From Burkholderiales bacterium (GTDB taxonomy: Bacteria; Pseudomonadota; Gammaproteobacteria; Burkholderiales; SG8-39), in contig JALHLN010000009.1 in NCBI GenBank assembly GCA_022844545.1, positions 1 through 32,376 on the forward strand: a DNA stretch of 32,376 nt, written 5' to 3'. The position numbers were made by a program, and so were the translations under genes. A model generated the notes under the pieces. It was not told where the DNA came from. It was given only the letters and a program-made list of their open reading frames with translations, and did no database searches. How positions within the stretch are numbered: position 1 is the stretch's first letter; each line of letters opens with the position of its first letter. Positions 7,846-16,739 of the stretch are shown one piece after another.

Positions 7846-8835
7846 TCAGCCGAAGCGCACCACCGCGCGTCCGCGGATGCCGGCGGCGATGACCCTGTCG
7901 CAATAGTCCTTCAGTTCGGCGAACGGCATCTCGACGCAGATCGCGTCGAGGTGGCGGGGCCGCAGGTCGCCGCCGCGCGAAAGCCGCTTCCAGGCGTTGC
8001 GGCGCGCCGGCACCGGGTGGTTCGCATTGATGCCCGCGAGCGACACCGAGCGCAGGATGAAGGGATAGATCGAGCTGGTGAAGGTCTCGCCCGCCGCGTT
8101 GCCGAAGGCGCAAACCACGCCGCGCTGCTTCATGGTGCGCAGCAGGTCGTCCAGCGGCTTGCCGCCGACCGCATCGATGGCGCCCGCCCAGCGCTGCGGC
8201 TGCAACGGCGCATCACCGCCGGCGATGGCGTCGCGGCCGATGACCTCCGATGCGCCGAGGGACTTCAGGTACGCCGCCTCCGACGCCTTGCCGGTGCTCG
8301 CCACCACGGTGTAGCCCAGTCCCGCGAGCATGTCGATGGCGAAGCTCGAGCAGCCGCCGGTGGCGCCGGTCACCGCGATGGGACCCATCTCGGGGGTGAC
8401 GCCTCGCGCCACCAGTTCCTCGACGGCGAGCGCCGACGTATACGCGGCGAGGCCCAGGGCGACGGCGTCGAAGGCGTCGAACCCCGCGCCGAGGTGCCCG
8501 ACCCATGCCGCCGGCACGCGCACGTACTCGGCGTACGCGCCGTCGTGGCGGATGCCGAACTCCCTTCCCCCCTGCACAGTCACCGCGTCGCCTTCGCGGA
8601 AATCCGCCTGCGTCGAAGAAACGACGACGCCCGAGACCTCGACGCCCGGAACGCAGGGAAAGCGCTTGACGACGTTACCCGCGCCGGTGACGGCGCGCGC
8701 ATCCTTGTAGTTGACCGCCGCGAACTGCGCGCGGATCACCACTTCTCCGGGGTCGAGATCGTCCAGCGTCTGCGAGACTACGCGGCTGACACGCCGGCCG
8801 TCTTCCTGGTACAGCCTGACAGCGTTGAATTTCAT
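7846..8835 (-). CDS. YhdH/acrylyl-CoA reductase-like MDR oxidoreductase
   Basis: MKFNAVRLYQEDGRRVSRVVSQTLDDLDPGEVVIRAQFAAVNYKDARAVTGAGNVVKRFPCVPGVEVSGVV; GPIAVTGATGGCSSFAIDMLAGLGYTVVASTGK. Confidence 0.9.
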   Translation of the reverse strand: MKFNAVRLYQEDGRRVSRVVSQTLDDLDPGEVVIRAQFAAVNYKDARAVTGAGNVVKRFPCVPGVEVSGVVVSSTQADFREGDAVTVQGGREFGIRHDGAYAEYVRVPAAWVGHLGAGFDAFDAVALGLAAYTSALAVEELVARGVTPEMGPIAVTGATGGCSSFAIDMLAGLGYTVVASTGKASEAAYLKSLGASEVIGRDAIAGGDAPLQPQRWAGAIDAVGGKPLDDLLRTMKQRGVVCAFGNAAGETFTSSIYPFILRSVSLAGINANHPVPARRNAWKRLSRGGDLRPRHLDAICVEMPFAELKDYCDRVIAAGIRGRAVVRFG

Positions 8836-10028
8836 CGCACGGCTCCCGAACTGAACAGTGCGTCGATCTCCTGCGGCGCGAAGCCGAACCCGGCCAGCAC
8901 CTCGCGGCTGTGCTCGCCGATCATCGGCGGCGGCAGGTGCACGCGGGACTGCGCGTCGCGATCGCCGAGGGCCGCACCGACGGTGCGCACGCGGCCGGCC
9001 TTCGGATGCCGCATCTCGACGATGGCGCCGTTGTGCGCGAGTTGCGGCGACGCGAGCACCGCGTCGTACCCGGCGATCGGGCCGCAGATGACGTCCGCGG
9101 CTTCGAGCGCCGCCTGCCATTCGGCGGTGGACTTCGCTGCGAGCAGGCGCGAGAGTTCCTGCATCAGCTTGCCGCGGTTGGCGACACGCAGCGGGCTGGT
9201 GGCGAACTCGGGTCGCGCGGCGAGGCCCTCCTCGCCCAGCACCTCGCACAGCGCGCTCCAGCGGTCCTCGTGGTACGCGGCAATCATGATCCAGCCGTCG
9301 CGCGTCGGGTACGCCTCGTTGGGCGCGGAGTAGGGCGCGGCGCTGCCGCTGCGCGCCGGCAGCTCGCCGGAGGAGAGGTACGAGGCAATCGCCGACTGCT
9401 GCAGCATCAGCGCGCTGTTGTAGAGACTCATGTCGAGGTGCTGCCCGCGGCCCGTGGCATCGCGCACGCGCAGGGCCGCCAGCACCGCGGTGGCCGCGAG
9501 GAAGGCCGTCACCAGGTCGGCGGCGGGAATCTGCAGCTTCATCGGCGGCGAGCCTTCCGCGCCGACCTGGCTCATCAATCCGGAAACGGCCTGGACGATG
9601 CCGTCCACGCCTGGCTTGTCGCGCCAGGGACCGTCCTGACCGTAGGCCGACACCGAGCAGAACACCAGCCGCGGGAATTTCGCGGACAGCGCGGCATAGC
9701 CCACGCCGAGCTTGTCCATGACGCCAGGGCGGAAGCTCTCCAGCACCACGTCGGCGGCCGCCGCCATGCGCTCCGCCACCGCGCGCGCCTCGGGCTTCTT
9801 CAGGTCGAGCACCAGCGAGCGCTTGTTGCGATTGAAACTCATCGAGACCACCGACTCGCCCTCCTGCCACGGCGGGCCGAGCTTGCGGCCGATGTCGCCG
9901 CCGGGCGCCTCGATCTTGATCACTTCCGCGCCGAGGTCTCCCAGCAGCATGCCGCACGCCGGCCCCGCGCCGACCTGCGAGAAGTCGAGTACCGTGATGT
10001 TGGCGAGCGCCGCGTTGATGGAGACCAT
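8832..10028 (-). CDS. CaiB/BaiF (class III) CoA-transferase
   Basis: ITVLDFSQVGAGPACGMLLGDLGAEVIKIEAPGGD; NRNKRSLVLDLKKPEARAVAERMAAAADVVLESFRPGVMDKLGVGY. Confidence 0.93.
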   Translation of the reverse strand: MVSINAALANITVLDFSQVGAGPACGMLLGDLGAEVIKIEAPGGDIGRKLGPPWQEGESVVSMSFNRNKRSLVLDLKKPEARAVAERMAAAADVVLESFRPGVMDKLGVGYAALSAKFPRLVFCSVSAYGQDGPWRDKPGVDGIVQAVSGLMSQVGAEGSPPMKLQIPAADLVTAFLAATAVLAALRVRDATGRGQHLDMSLYNSALMLQQSAIASYLSSGELPARSGSAAPYSAPNEAYPTRDGWIMIAAYHEDRWSALCEVLGEEGLAARPEFATSPLRVANRGKLMQELSRLLAAKSTAEWQAALEAADVICGPIAGYDAVLASPQLAHNGAIVEMRHPKAGRVRTVGAALGDRDAQSRVHLPPPMIGEHSREVLAGFGFAPQEIDALFSSGAVR

Positions 10029-10036
10029 GCGCGCCG

Positions 10037-11017
10037 CTACTCCAGCTTGAGGCCGATGTCGGCGATGGATTTCTGCCACCGCGCGAGGTCGCGCTTCATC
10101 ACTTCGGTCATCTGCTCGGGGCCGAGGTAGCTGACCTCGAAACCCTGTGCGGTGAGCCGCTCACGCGTCTCCGGGAAGGCGAGCGCGCGCTCAACCGCGG
10201 CGGAGAGGCGCGCAACGATCTCGCGGGGCACGCCCGCGGGTGCGAGGATCGAATACCACAGCGGCACCTCGAACCCGGGGAGCGCGGCCTCGGCGATGGT
10301 CGGCACCGTGGGCATTGCGGGGGAGCGCCTCGGTGTCGTCACGCCCAGCGCGCGCAGCTTGCCGGCCTTGACGTGCTGCTCGAGCGAGGCGAGGGTGCCG
10401 ATCGCCGTCTGCACCTGCCCACCCAGCAGGTCGGCGATCGCCGGGCCGGTGCCCTTGTAGGCGATGTGCGTGACCTTCACGCCGGCGGCGTGGTTGAACA
10501 CCTCGTAGGCGATGTGCTGCGGCGTGCCGTTGCCGGGCGTGCTGTGGTTCAGCGCGCCCGGGTTCGATTTGGCTAGCGCAATCAATTCCTTGACGTTCTG
10601 CGCCGGCACCGAGGGGTGCACCGCGAGCACCATCGGCACCGAGGCGGCGAGCGCCACCGGCGCGAAGTCCTTCTCGATGTCGAACGGCAGCTTGGCGTAC
10701 AGCCAAGGGTTGATGGTCACCTGGTTGGAGGCGATGAGGATGGTGTAACCGTCGGCCGGGGACTTCGCCGCCGCGTCAGTGCCGATGTTGCCGCCGGCGC
10801 CCGCGCGGTTGTCGATGACGACGTTCTGGCCGAGGAACTCGCCCATTTTCGGTGCGAGCGCGCGCGCGAGGATGTCGTTGCCGCCGCCCGGCGGGAAGGG
10901 CACGATGAAGCGCACGGGCTTCTCCGGGAACCTCTGCTGCGCATGGGCGATAGTCGCGTTCGAGGCGGCGAAGAGCGTGGTGCAGGCGATGGCGAGCGTC
11001 GCGGCGATCCGGTTCAT
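10037..11017 (-). CDS. Bug-family (tripartite tricarboxylate transporter) substrate-binding protein
   Basis: Signal peptide, then FPEKPVRFIVPFPPGGGNDILARALAPKMGEFLGQNVVIDNRAGAGGNIGTDAAAKSPADGYTILI. Confidence 0.93.
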   Translation of the reverse strand: MNRIAATLAIACTTLFAASNATIAHAQQRFPEKPVRFIVPFPPGGGNDILARALAPKMGEFLGQNVVIDNRAGAGGNIGTDAAAKSPADGYTILIASNQVTINPWLYAKLPFDIEKDFAPVALAASVPMVLAVHPSVPAQNVKELIALAKSNPGALNHSTPGNGTPQHIAYEVFNHAAGVKVTHIAYKGTGPAIADLLGGQVQTAIGTLASLEQHVKAGKLRALGVTTPRRSPAMPTVPTIAEAALPGFEVPLWYSILAPAGVPREIVARLSAAVERALAFPETRERLTAQGFEVSYLGPEQMTEVMKRDLARWQKSIADIGLKLE

Positions 11018-11131
11018 GCGTCCTCCTGGGTTGACGGTACGACAGTGTCGCCCAGCCGCGGGCCGCGGGGCAACCGTGGTTTCGCGGTCTCGATCTGGCA
11101 GAATCGGCCCTCGGCACCCGCGGACGACACC

Positions 11132-12370
11132 ATGGACATCAAGCCTCCGGCGCGCATTGCGCCGATTCTGGAGCAGATCGAGCGCTTCCACGCCGCCGAA
11201 GTGCGTCCGCGCGAGGACAAGCTGCGGCACCGGCTGGAGAACCACCGCGAGTACCTCGACGCCGACGGCCGGCTGCATCCCGAGGTGCAGGCGGCGCGGC
11301 GCGAGATCATGCGCGCCGCCGGGCGCGAGGGCATCTTCTCGCTGCATCTGCCGCAGGAGATCGGCGGCGGGGGGCTCACCCGCCACGAGATGTTTTTCGT
11401 CGAGGAAAAGGTCTACAGCTACGGCGTCGGCCTCAACCCGGCGATGCTGGCGTGGACCGACGGCGCGACGCCGCGGCTGATGTTCTGCCGCGAAGAGCAG
11501 CGCGCGCGCTGGGTGGCGCCGCTCGTCGCGGGCGAGAAGACCTGCTTCAACGCGGTCACCGAGCCGGGCGCGGGGTCCAATCTCTTCGACATGAAGACCA
11601 CCGCGGTAAAGAAGGCCGAGCGCTGGGTGCTCAACGGCCACAAGTCGCTGATCACCAATCCCTTCGAGGCCGACGTCGGCCATGTGCTCGCGGTCACCGA
11701 CCCCGGCAAGGGGGCGCACAGTTTCACGTATTTTCAGTTCGACACCGCGGCGCACCTGGGCCGCGGCTTCCGCCATGGCCGCGTCTACAAGACCATGTTC
11801 GACGACGGCCTCACGGGCGAATTCTTCCTCGAGGACCTGGCGCTCGACGACGACGCCATCATCGGCGAGCGCGGCGGCGGCTTCCAGATCGCGATGGCGT
11901 CGATCAACTGGACGCGCATGCGCCGCGCCGGCATGTGCTCGGCGTGGTCGAAGTACCTGATCGATCGCACGGTCGAGCGGATGCGCTCGCGCGACGTGGG
12001 CGGGCGCCCGCTGGGCAGCAACCAGGGCGTGCAGTGGATGGTCGCCGACATGGTGCTCGACTGGGCGCAGGCGCGCGCGCTGTCGCTCGCCTGCCTGCAG
12101 GCTTTCGAGGCATCGGGCCCCTGGTGGGGGACGCGGCGCTCGCCCGAGGACATCCGCAACATCGCGCTGATCAAGCTCTCCAACGACGAGAGCTTCTTCC
12201 GCGTCGCGGACCGGGCGGTGCAGCTGCACGGCGGCGCGGGCATCATGAAGGACACCACCATCAACAAGCTGTTCCAGATCGCGCGCAACCTGCGCATCCC
12301 GGGCGGCACCGACGAAGTGCAGCGCACGACCATCGCGGAGACGCTCGGGCTGCGCTCGCGGGGCGAATGA
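11132..12370 (+). CDS. Acyl-CoA dehydrogenase family protein
   Basis: CFNAVTEPGAGSNLFDMKTTAVKKAERWVLNGHKSLITN; RVADRAVQLHGGAGIMKDTTINKLFQIARNLRIPGGTDEVQRTTIAETL. Confidence 0.92.
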   Translation: MDIKPPARIAPILEQIERFHAAEVRPREDKLRHRLENHREYLDADGRLHPEVQAARREIMRAAGREGIFSLHLPQEIGGGGLTRHEMFFVEEKVYSYGVGLNPAMLAWTDGATPRLMFCREEQRARWVAPLVAGEKTCFNAVTEPGAGSNLFDMKTTAVKKAERWVLNGHKSLITNPFEADVGHVLAVTDPGKGAHSFTYFQFDTAAHLGRGFRHGRVYKTMFDDGLTGEFFLEDLALDDDAIIGERGGGFQIAMASINWTRMRRAGMCSAWSKYLIDRTVERMRSRDVGGRPLGSNQGVQWMVADMVLDWAQARALSLACLQAFEASGPWWGTRRSPEDIRNIALIKLSNDESFFRVADRAVQLHGGAGIMKDTTINKLFQIARNLRIPGGTDEVQRTTIAETLGLRSRGE

Positions 12371-13683
12371 AGAAGATCCTGCTGGTCCTGCTCGACGGCA
12401 TCGCCGACCGCACGGACCCGGAGCTGGGCGGCCTCACCCCGCTGGAGGCGGCCGCCACGCCGAATCTCGACCGCATCGCCGCGCTGGGCGCCTCGGGAAT
12501 CCTTTATCCGCTCGACCCGGGCCTCGCGCCGCCCAGCGAGATTCCGCACTTCCACCTCTTCGGCTACGCCGACGAACCCTTCCCGGGGCGCGCCGTGTTC
12601 GAGGCGTTCGGCTGGGGCGTGACGCCGCCGCACGACACGGCACTCGCGCATCTGGGCATGAGGCACGTCACGCCGAGCGCGGATGGCTTCGCCATCACCG
12701 AGTGGTGGCCCGGCGACGAGGACGCGGACTGCAGGAAGCTGCTGGCCGATGTCGCGCGCTACCGCGCCGAGGGGATCGAGCTGGAAGTCATCGGCCTGGG
12801 CCGCTCGGATTCGCTGCTGACGATCCGCGGCGGCAGCGAGTACGTCACGGACTCCGATCCGTTCTTTCACACCGGACTTCCGGTAATGCGCGTCGACGCG
12901 CTGGAGGAGGCGCCCGATGCGGAACTCGCGGCGCGCACGGCGCGCGTGCTGAACGCCTATCTCCTGTGGTCGCACGGCGTCCTTGAGCGGCACCCGGTGA
13001 ACGCGGAGCGGCGTGCGCGCGGCGCGCCGCCGCTCAACATGCTGGTGACCAAGTGGCACGGGCGCCATCGCGGCCTGCCGCCTTTCGAGACGCGCGCCGG
13101 GCTCCCGGGGACGCTGATCGCCTCGACGCGCATGTACGCCGGCCTCGCGGCGGCGCTCGGCATGCGCTACGTGCAACTCGATGAGCGCATGGACGCGCCG
13201 GATCTCGAGGTGACGCAAAAGCTGGAGGCCGCCTTCGCCGCGTGCGACGCCGGCGCGGGATTCGTGCACCTGCACACCAAGACGGCGGACGAGGCGGCGC
13301 ATGCGCATTCGCCGCAACTCAAGCGAAGCGTCATCGCCGCCATCGACCGCGGGCTGTCCGCGCTGTGGCAGCGCCCGCGACTGCTGGAGGATTTCGTCGT
13401 CGCCGTGACGGCCGACCACACCACGCCGAGCCGCGGTCCGATGTTGCACTCCGGCGACTCGGTGCCGTTCGTGATGGCGGCGTCCACGGTGCGTATCGAT
13501 TCGGTGGAGGCCTTCGGCGAGCGCGCCGCGGCGGCTGGCGGACTGGGCACGCTGCGAGCCCGCGACGCGATGCCGCTGATGCTGAACGCCGCCAACCGGG
13601 TGCGCTTTCTCGGCGGCCGCGCGACGCCGAACCGCAGCCTCGGCCTGCCGCGCATCACGCCGCTGCGCGCCACAGATGACTGA
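12367..13683 (+). CDS. ApgM-like (archaeal-type) 2,3-bisphosphoglycerate-independent phosphoglycerate mutase family / alkaline-phosphatase-superfamily metalloenzyme
   Basis: KILLVLLDGIADRTDPELGGLTPLEAAATPNLDRIAALGASGILYPLDPGLAPPSEIPHFHLFGY; FVHLHTKTADEAAHA; VAVTADHTTPSRGPMLHSGDSVPFVM. Confidence 0.82.
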   Translation: MKKILLVLLDGIADRTDPELGGLTPLEAAATPNLDRIAALGASGILYPLDPGLAPPSEIPHFHLFGYADEPFPGRAVFEAFGWGVTPPHDTALAHLGMRHVTPSADGFAITEWWPGDEDADCRKLLADVARYRAEGIELEVIGLGRSDSLLTIRGGSEYVTDSDPFFHTGLPVMRVDALEEAPDAELAARTARVLNAYLLWSHGVLERHPVNAERRARGAPPLNMLVTKWHGRHRGLPPFETRAGLPGTLIASTRMYAGLAAALGMRYVQLDERMDAPDLEVTQKLEAAFAACDAGAGFVHLHTKTADEAAHAHSPQLKRSVIAAIDRGLSALWQRPRLLEDFVVAVTADHTTPSRGPMLHSGDSVPFVMAASTVRIDSVEAFGERAAAAGGLGTLRARDAMPLMLNAANRVRFLGGRATPNRSLGLPRITPLRATDD

Positions 13684-14263
13684 GACGCCCGAAAGGGTGC
13701 GCTACGCGGTGGTCCATGGGCGTTTCCAGCCCTTCCACCTCGATCACCTCGCGTACTGCCGGCTTGCGCTCGAGCGCGCCGAGCTGCTGGTGGTGGGAAT
13801 CACCAACTTCGATCCCGCGCTCGCCGAGGTCGAGTCCACCAGCCCGCACCGCCACCAGGCGGCGGCCAATCCATTCAGCTACTGGGAGCGCACGCTGATG
13901 ATCCGCGACGCGCTGCTGGAGGACGGCGTGCCGGGCGCGCGCTTCACGATCGTCGCGCTGCCGGTGCACCATCCGGAGCGCTGGTCGCACTACGTTCCGA
14001 CCGATCCCGCGATTTCCGTGCATGTGCTGCGCGTGTTCTCGTCGTGGGAGGAAGAGAAGGCGCGGCGGCTCGCCGCGGCCGGCATGCGCGTCGAGGCCGT
14101 GCGCGGGCAGCCCAAGCGCGTTTCCGCGACCGAGGTGCGGGCGCGCCTCGCGCAGGGCGCCGGCTGGCAGGAACTCGTACCCCCGGCGGTACGGGAGTGG
14201 CTGCCAAGATTCAGCGCACAGGCGCGGCTGCGCCGGCGGCTCGAGGCGGAGCCGCAGAGCTAG
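13676..14263 (+). CDS. NadM-like nucleotidyltransferase (nicotinamide-nucleotide adenylyltransferase family)
   Basis: VVHGRFQPFHLDHLAYCRLALERAELLVVGI nucleotidylyltransferase motif, C-terminal KRVSATEVRARLAQG; overlaps the preceding gene by 8 bp. Confidence 0.8.
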   Translation: MTETPERVRYAVVHGRFQPFHLDHLAYCRLALERAELLVVGITNFDPALAEVESTSPHRHQAAANPFSYWERTLMIRDALLEDGVPGARFTIVALPVHHPERWSHYVPTDPAISVHVLRVFSSWEEEKARRLAAAGMRVEAVRGQPKRVSATEVRARLAQGAGWQELVPPAVREWLPRFSAQARLRRRLEAEPQS

Positions 14264-14524
14264 CGCGCCGGGTATCGGACTGCGGCGCGTATGCGCTGAG
14301 CCAGGCCAGCACGGCGCCCAGGTCCGCCACGCGCCGCAGCGCGCGGGTGTCCCCAGGGCCGACCTTGATTGTGTGGCCGCCGAGCGCATGGACCGCGTCA
14401 AAGCGGTCTTCATTGGTCCGGTCGTCGCCCACGAACACCGGCCGACGGCCGGCAAACGGCGCTTGCGCCATCAGTTTGCGGATGGCGCGGCCCTTGTCGA
14501 GGCCGTGGGGCTTGAGCTCGCAGT
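14211..14524 (-). pseudogene. otsB: 3' fragment of trehalose-6-phosphate phosphatase (OtsB-like)
   Basis: ELKPHGLDKGRAIRKLMAQAPFAGRRPVFVGDDRTNEDRFDAVHALGGHTIKVGPGDTRA; open frame meets the repeat boundary at 14526 without the N-terminal region. Confidence 0.8.
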
Positions 14525-14525
14525 C

Positions 14526-15086
14526 CGGTTACATCGCAGCCTCAGCGCGGCAGCGCCGCGAAGGCCTCCACTTCCACCAGGAAGTCCGGGTGCGACAGGC
14601 GGCGCACTTCCACCGTGGTGCTGGTGGGCAGCGCGGCGCCGAAGTAGCGCTGCCGCACTTCGACATGGCGGAAGAATTCGTCGATGTCGGTCACATAGGT
14701 GGTGGTGCGCGCGAGGTCGGCCAGCGTCGCGCCGGCCGCCTCCAGCGCCACGCGCAGGTTCTCGCCCACCTGCGCGATCTGCGCGCCCATGTCCCCCTTG
14801 CCGACGATGTTGCCGGCCGCGTCACGCGCCAGCAGCCCGGAGACGAACACCAGCCGCGCGTCCTCCAGCGTCACCACCGGCGAGTACAGCAGGTGCCCGC
14901 CGACGACGCGCCGCGACAGCCCCTCCGGATGCAGGTTCTGCCGCCGGAACGTCACCGCCGCCCCCACACCTCGGGGTTGACCAGGTGCGGCGGGCGCTCG
15001 CCGCGCAGCGCCTGCAGGATCTGGTCCGCCGCCGACAGCGCCATGCCGTGCAGCGCCTCGACGGTGAGGCCGCCGGTGTGCGGCGA
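14526..15086. repeat. Direct-repeat copy 2 (full-length form) of 6960..7390
   Basis: See copy 1; contains the 130-bp segment missing from copy 1. Confidence 0.93.
14542..14955 (-). CDS. RidA-family protein
   Basis: VTFRRQNLHPEGLSRRVVGGHLLYSPVVTLEDARLVFVSGLLARDAAGNIVGKGDMGAQIAQVGENLRVALEAAGATLADLARTTTYVTD; GTG start overlaps upstream stop (GTGA). Confidence 0.9.
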   Translation of the reverse strand: MTFRRQNLHPEGLSRRVVGGHLLYSPVVTLEDARLVFVSGLLARDAAGNIVGKGDMGAQIAQVGENLRVALEAAGATLADLARTTTYVTDIDEFFRHVEVRQRYFGAALPTSTTVEVRRLSHPDFLVEVEAFAALPR

Positions 15087-15941
15087 CAGGATCACGTTCT
15101 CCAGGCCCGCCAGCGGGCTCTCGGCGGAGAACGGCTCCTCCTCGTAGACATCGAGCGAGGCCCCGGCGATGCGCTTCGCGCGCAGCGCCTCGGCCAGCGC
15201 CTTCGCCTGCACGATCGGGCCGCGCGCGGTGTTGATGAGGATGGCGTGCGGCTGCATCGCGGCCAGTTCCGCCGCCCCGACCATGCCCCGGGTCTCCTCG
15301 TTCAACTCGGCGTGGATGGACACGTAGTCCGATTCGCGCCAGATGCGCCCCAGGTCGGTGACCCGCTCGGCGCCGGCGCGCGCGAACTTCTCCGCCGGCA
15401 CATGGGGATCGCAGGCGAGCACGCGCATGCGGAAGGCCTGCGTGCAGCAGCGCACCACTTCCTCGCCGATGTTGCCCAGGCCGACCACGCCCAGGGTCTT
15501 GGCGCGCAGTTCGGTGCGCCGGTAGTCCTTCTGCGCCGGCCAGCCCTGGCCGGCGTGCGTCAGGCGGTTGAGCGGCAGCAGGTTCTTGGCGAAGGCGAGC
15601 ATCACCGCGATGGTGTGCTCGGCGACCGGCACGACGCCGAAGGCGGGGTTGTTCACCACCGCCACGCCGGCGGCGGTGGCGGCGGCGAGGTCGATGGCGT
15701 CGGTGCCGCGGCCGGAGCTGCTGATGATCTTCAGCCTGGCGGCGCCCGCAATGGCCTCGGCGCGCAGCTTGTTGGGATAACGCACGAACACCCCGTGCGC
15801 CTCCCGCAGCGCATCGCGCACGCTTTCGGGGGTCGGCTTCTCGAGCACCTCCACCGTCGCCCCGGCGCGCAGGCGCGCGTCACCTTCGGGGTGGTACATG
15901 TTGCCGAGCAGGACCACCCGGAACTGCGAAACTGCCGCCAT
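14952..15941 (-). CDS. D-isomer-specific 2-hydroxyacid dehydrogenase
   Basis: TLGVVGLGNIGEEVVRCCTQAF NAD-binding; HAILINTARGPIVQAKALAEALRAKRIAGASLDVYEEEPF; ILSPHTGGLTVEA. Confidence 0.93.
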   Translation of the reverse strand: MAAVSQFRVVLLGNMYHPEGDARLRAGATVEVLEKPTPESVRDALREAHGVFVRYPNKLRAEAIAGAARLKIISSSGRGTDAIDLAAATAAGVAVVNNPAFGVVPVAEHTIAVMLAFAKNLLPLNRLTHAGQGWPAQKDYRRTELRAKTLGVVGLGNIGEEVVRCCTQAFRMRVLACDPHVPAEKFARAGAERVTDLGRIWRESDYVSIHAELNEETRGMVGAAELAAMQPHAILINTARGPIVQAKALAEALRAKRIAGASLDVYEEEPFSAESPLAGLENVILSPHTGGLTVEALHGMALSAADQILQALRGERPPHLVNPEVWGRR

Positions 15942-16033
15942 GCGAACGCTCCATTGGGATTAGGCTTGCCGGACTATCCCCTGCCCCAGCGGGGATGACA
16001 AGACTTGTTCCGAAACCAAGGGAGAACCCAGAC

Positions 16034-16723
16034 GTGAGCACGCAGCCGGACCCGAAGCACATGATCGCCGAATACCGCATGCTCTCCACCGCCAATGTGT
16101 CCGACGGCCTCGACCGCCTCGGCATCAAGGGCTGCCCGCACGGCATCGGCCCGTTGTGGGATGCCTGCGCCAAGATCGTCGGCCCCGCCGCGACGCTGAA
16201 GCTGGTGCCCGTCGGCCAGGCCACCGAGTCCCCGGTGCTGGGCACGCTGGAAGCGATCAAGCTCGGCAAGCCGGGCGACGTGCTGGTCATCGACCAGGCC
16301 GGGCGCATGGACGTCAACAGCTACGGCGGCGTCGCCGGCTTCACCACCCGGCACCTGGGCCTCGCGGGCTGCGTCATCGACGGCGTGACGCGCGACATCG
16401 ACGAGTACAAGCAGTTGAACCTGCCGGTGTTCGGCAAGGGCTTCATCCAGCAGTCCATCCGCAACCGCTGCGCCTGCGCCGGCTACGGCATCGAGGTGCA
16501 GCTGGGCGGGGTGCCGGTCAAGCCCGGCGACCTCATCATGGCCGACGAAAACGGCGTCTGCGTGGTGCCCAGGGACAAGATGGCCGAGGTGCTGGAGTTC
16601 GCCAAGCTCTTCAAGTCCATCGAGGACAGCGTCATCGAGGCGGTGCGCGGGGGCATGGACCCGGTGACGGCGCACGATCGCGTGCGCTACGACATGATGA
16701 CCGCGGCGGGGTACAAGCCCTGA
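16034..16723 (+). CDS. RraA-like protein (4-hydroxy-4-methyl-2-oxoglutarate aldolase/RraA superfamily), paralog 1
   Basis: GCVIDGVTRDIDEYKQLNLPVFGKG; PGDLIMADENGVCVVPRDK; GTG start with upstream purine-rich RBS; alternative ATG at 15995. Confidence 0.87.
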   Translation: MSTQPDPKHMIAEYRMLSTANVSDGLDRLGIKGCPHGIGPLWDACAKIVGPAATLKLVPVGQATESPVLGTLEAIKLGKPGDVLVIDQAGRMDVNSYGGVAGFTTRHLGLAGCVIDGVTRDIDEYKQLNLPVFGKGFIQQSIRNRCACAGYGIEVQLGGVPVKPGDLIMADENGVCVVPRDKMAEVLEFAKLFKSIEDSVIEAVRGGMDPVTAHDRVRYDMMTAAGYKP

Positions 16724-16739
16724 ACCGAGGGGACAGGCC

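Noticed and set aside
8836-9957. 5' portion of the 703-aa ORF 7846..9957
   Set aside because: Alternate frame of the CaiB/BaiF gene; the YhdH-like protein starts at 8835.
11040-11050. CGACAGTGTCG dyad in the divergent Bug/acyl-CoA dehydrogenase intergenic region
   Set aside because: Short dyad expected by chance at this GC content; no matching promoter elements seen.
11452-12366. 5' portion of the 743-aa ORF 11452..13683
   Set aside because: Only the part from 12367 is real (ApgM-like); the upstream portion is an alternate frame of the acyl-CoA dehydrogenase gene.
15998-16008. ACAAG-A-CTTGT dyad between the dehydrogenase and RraA genes as an operator
   Set aside because: Only an 11-bp imperfect-length dyad, possibly within coding sequence if the ATG at 15995 is used; not distinctive enough.
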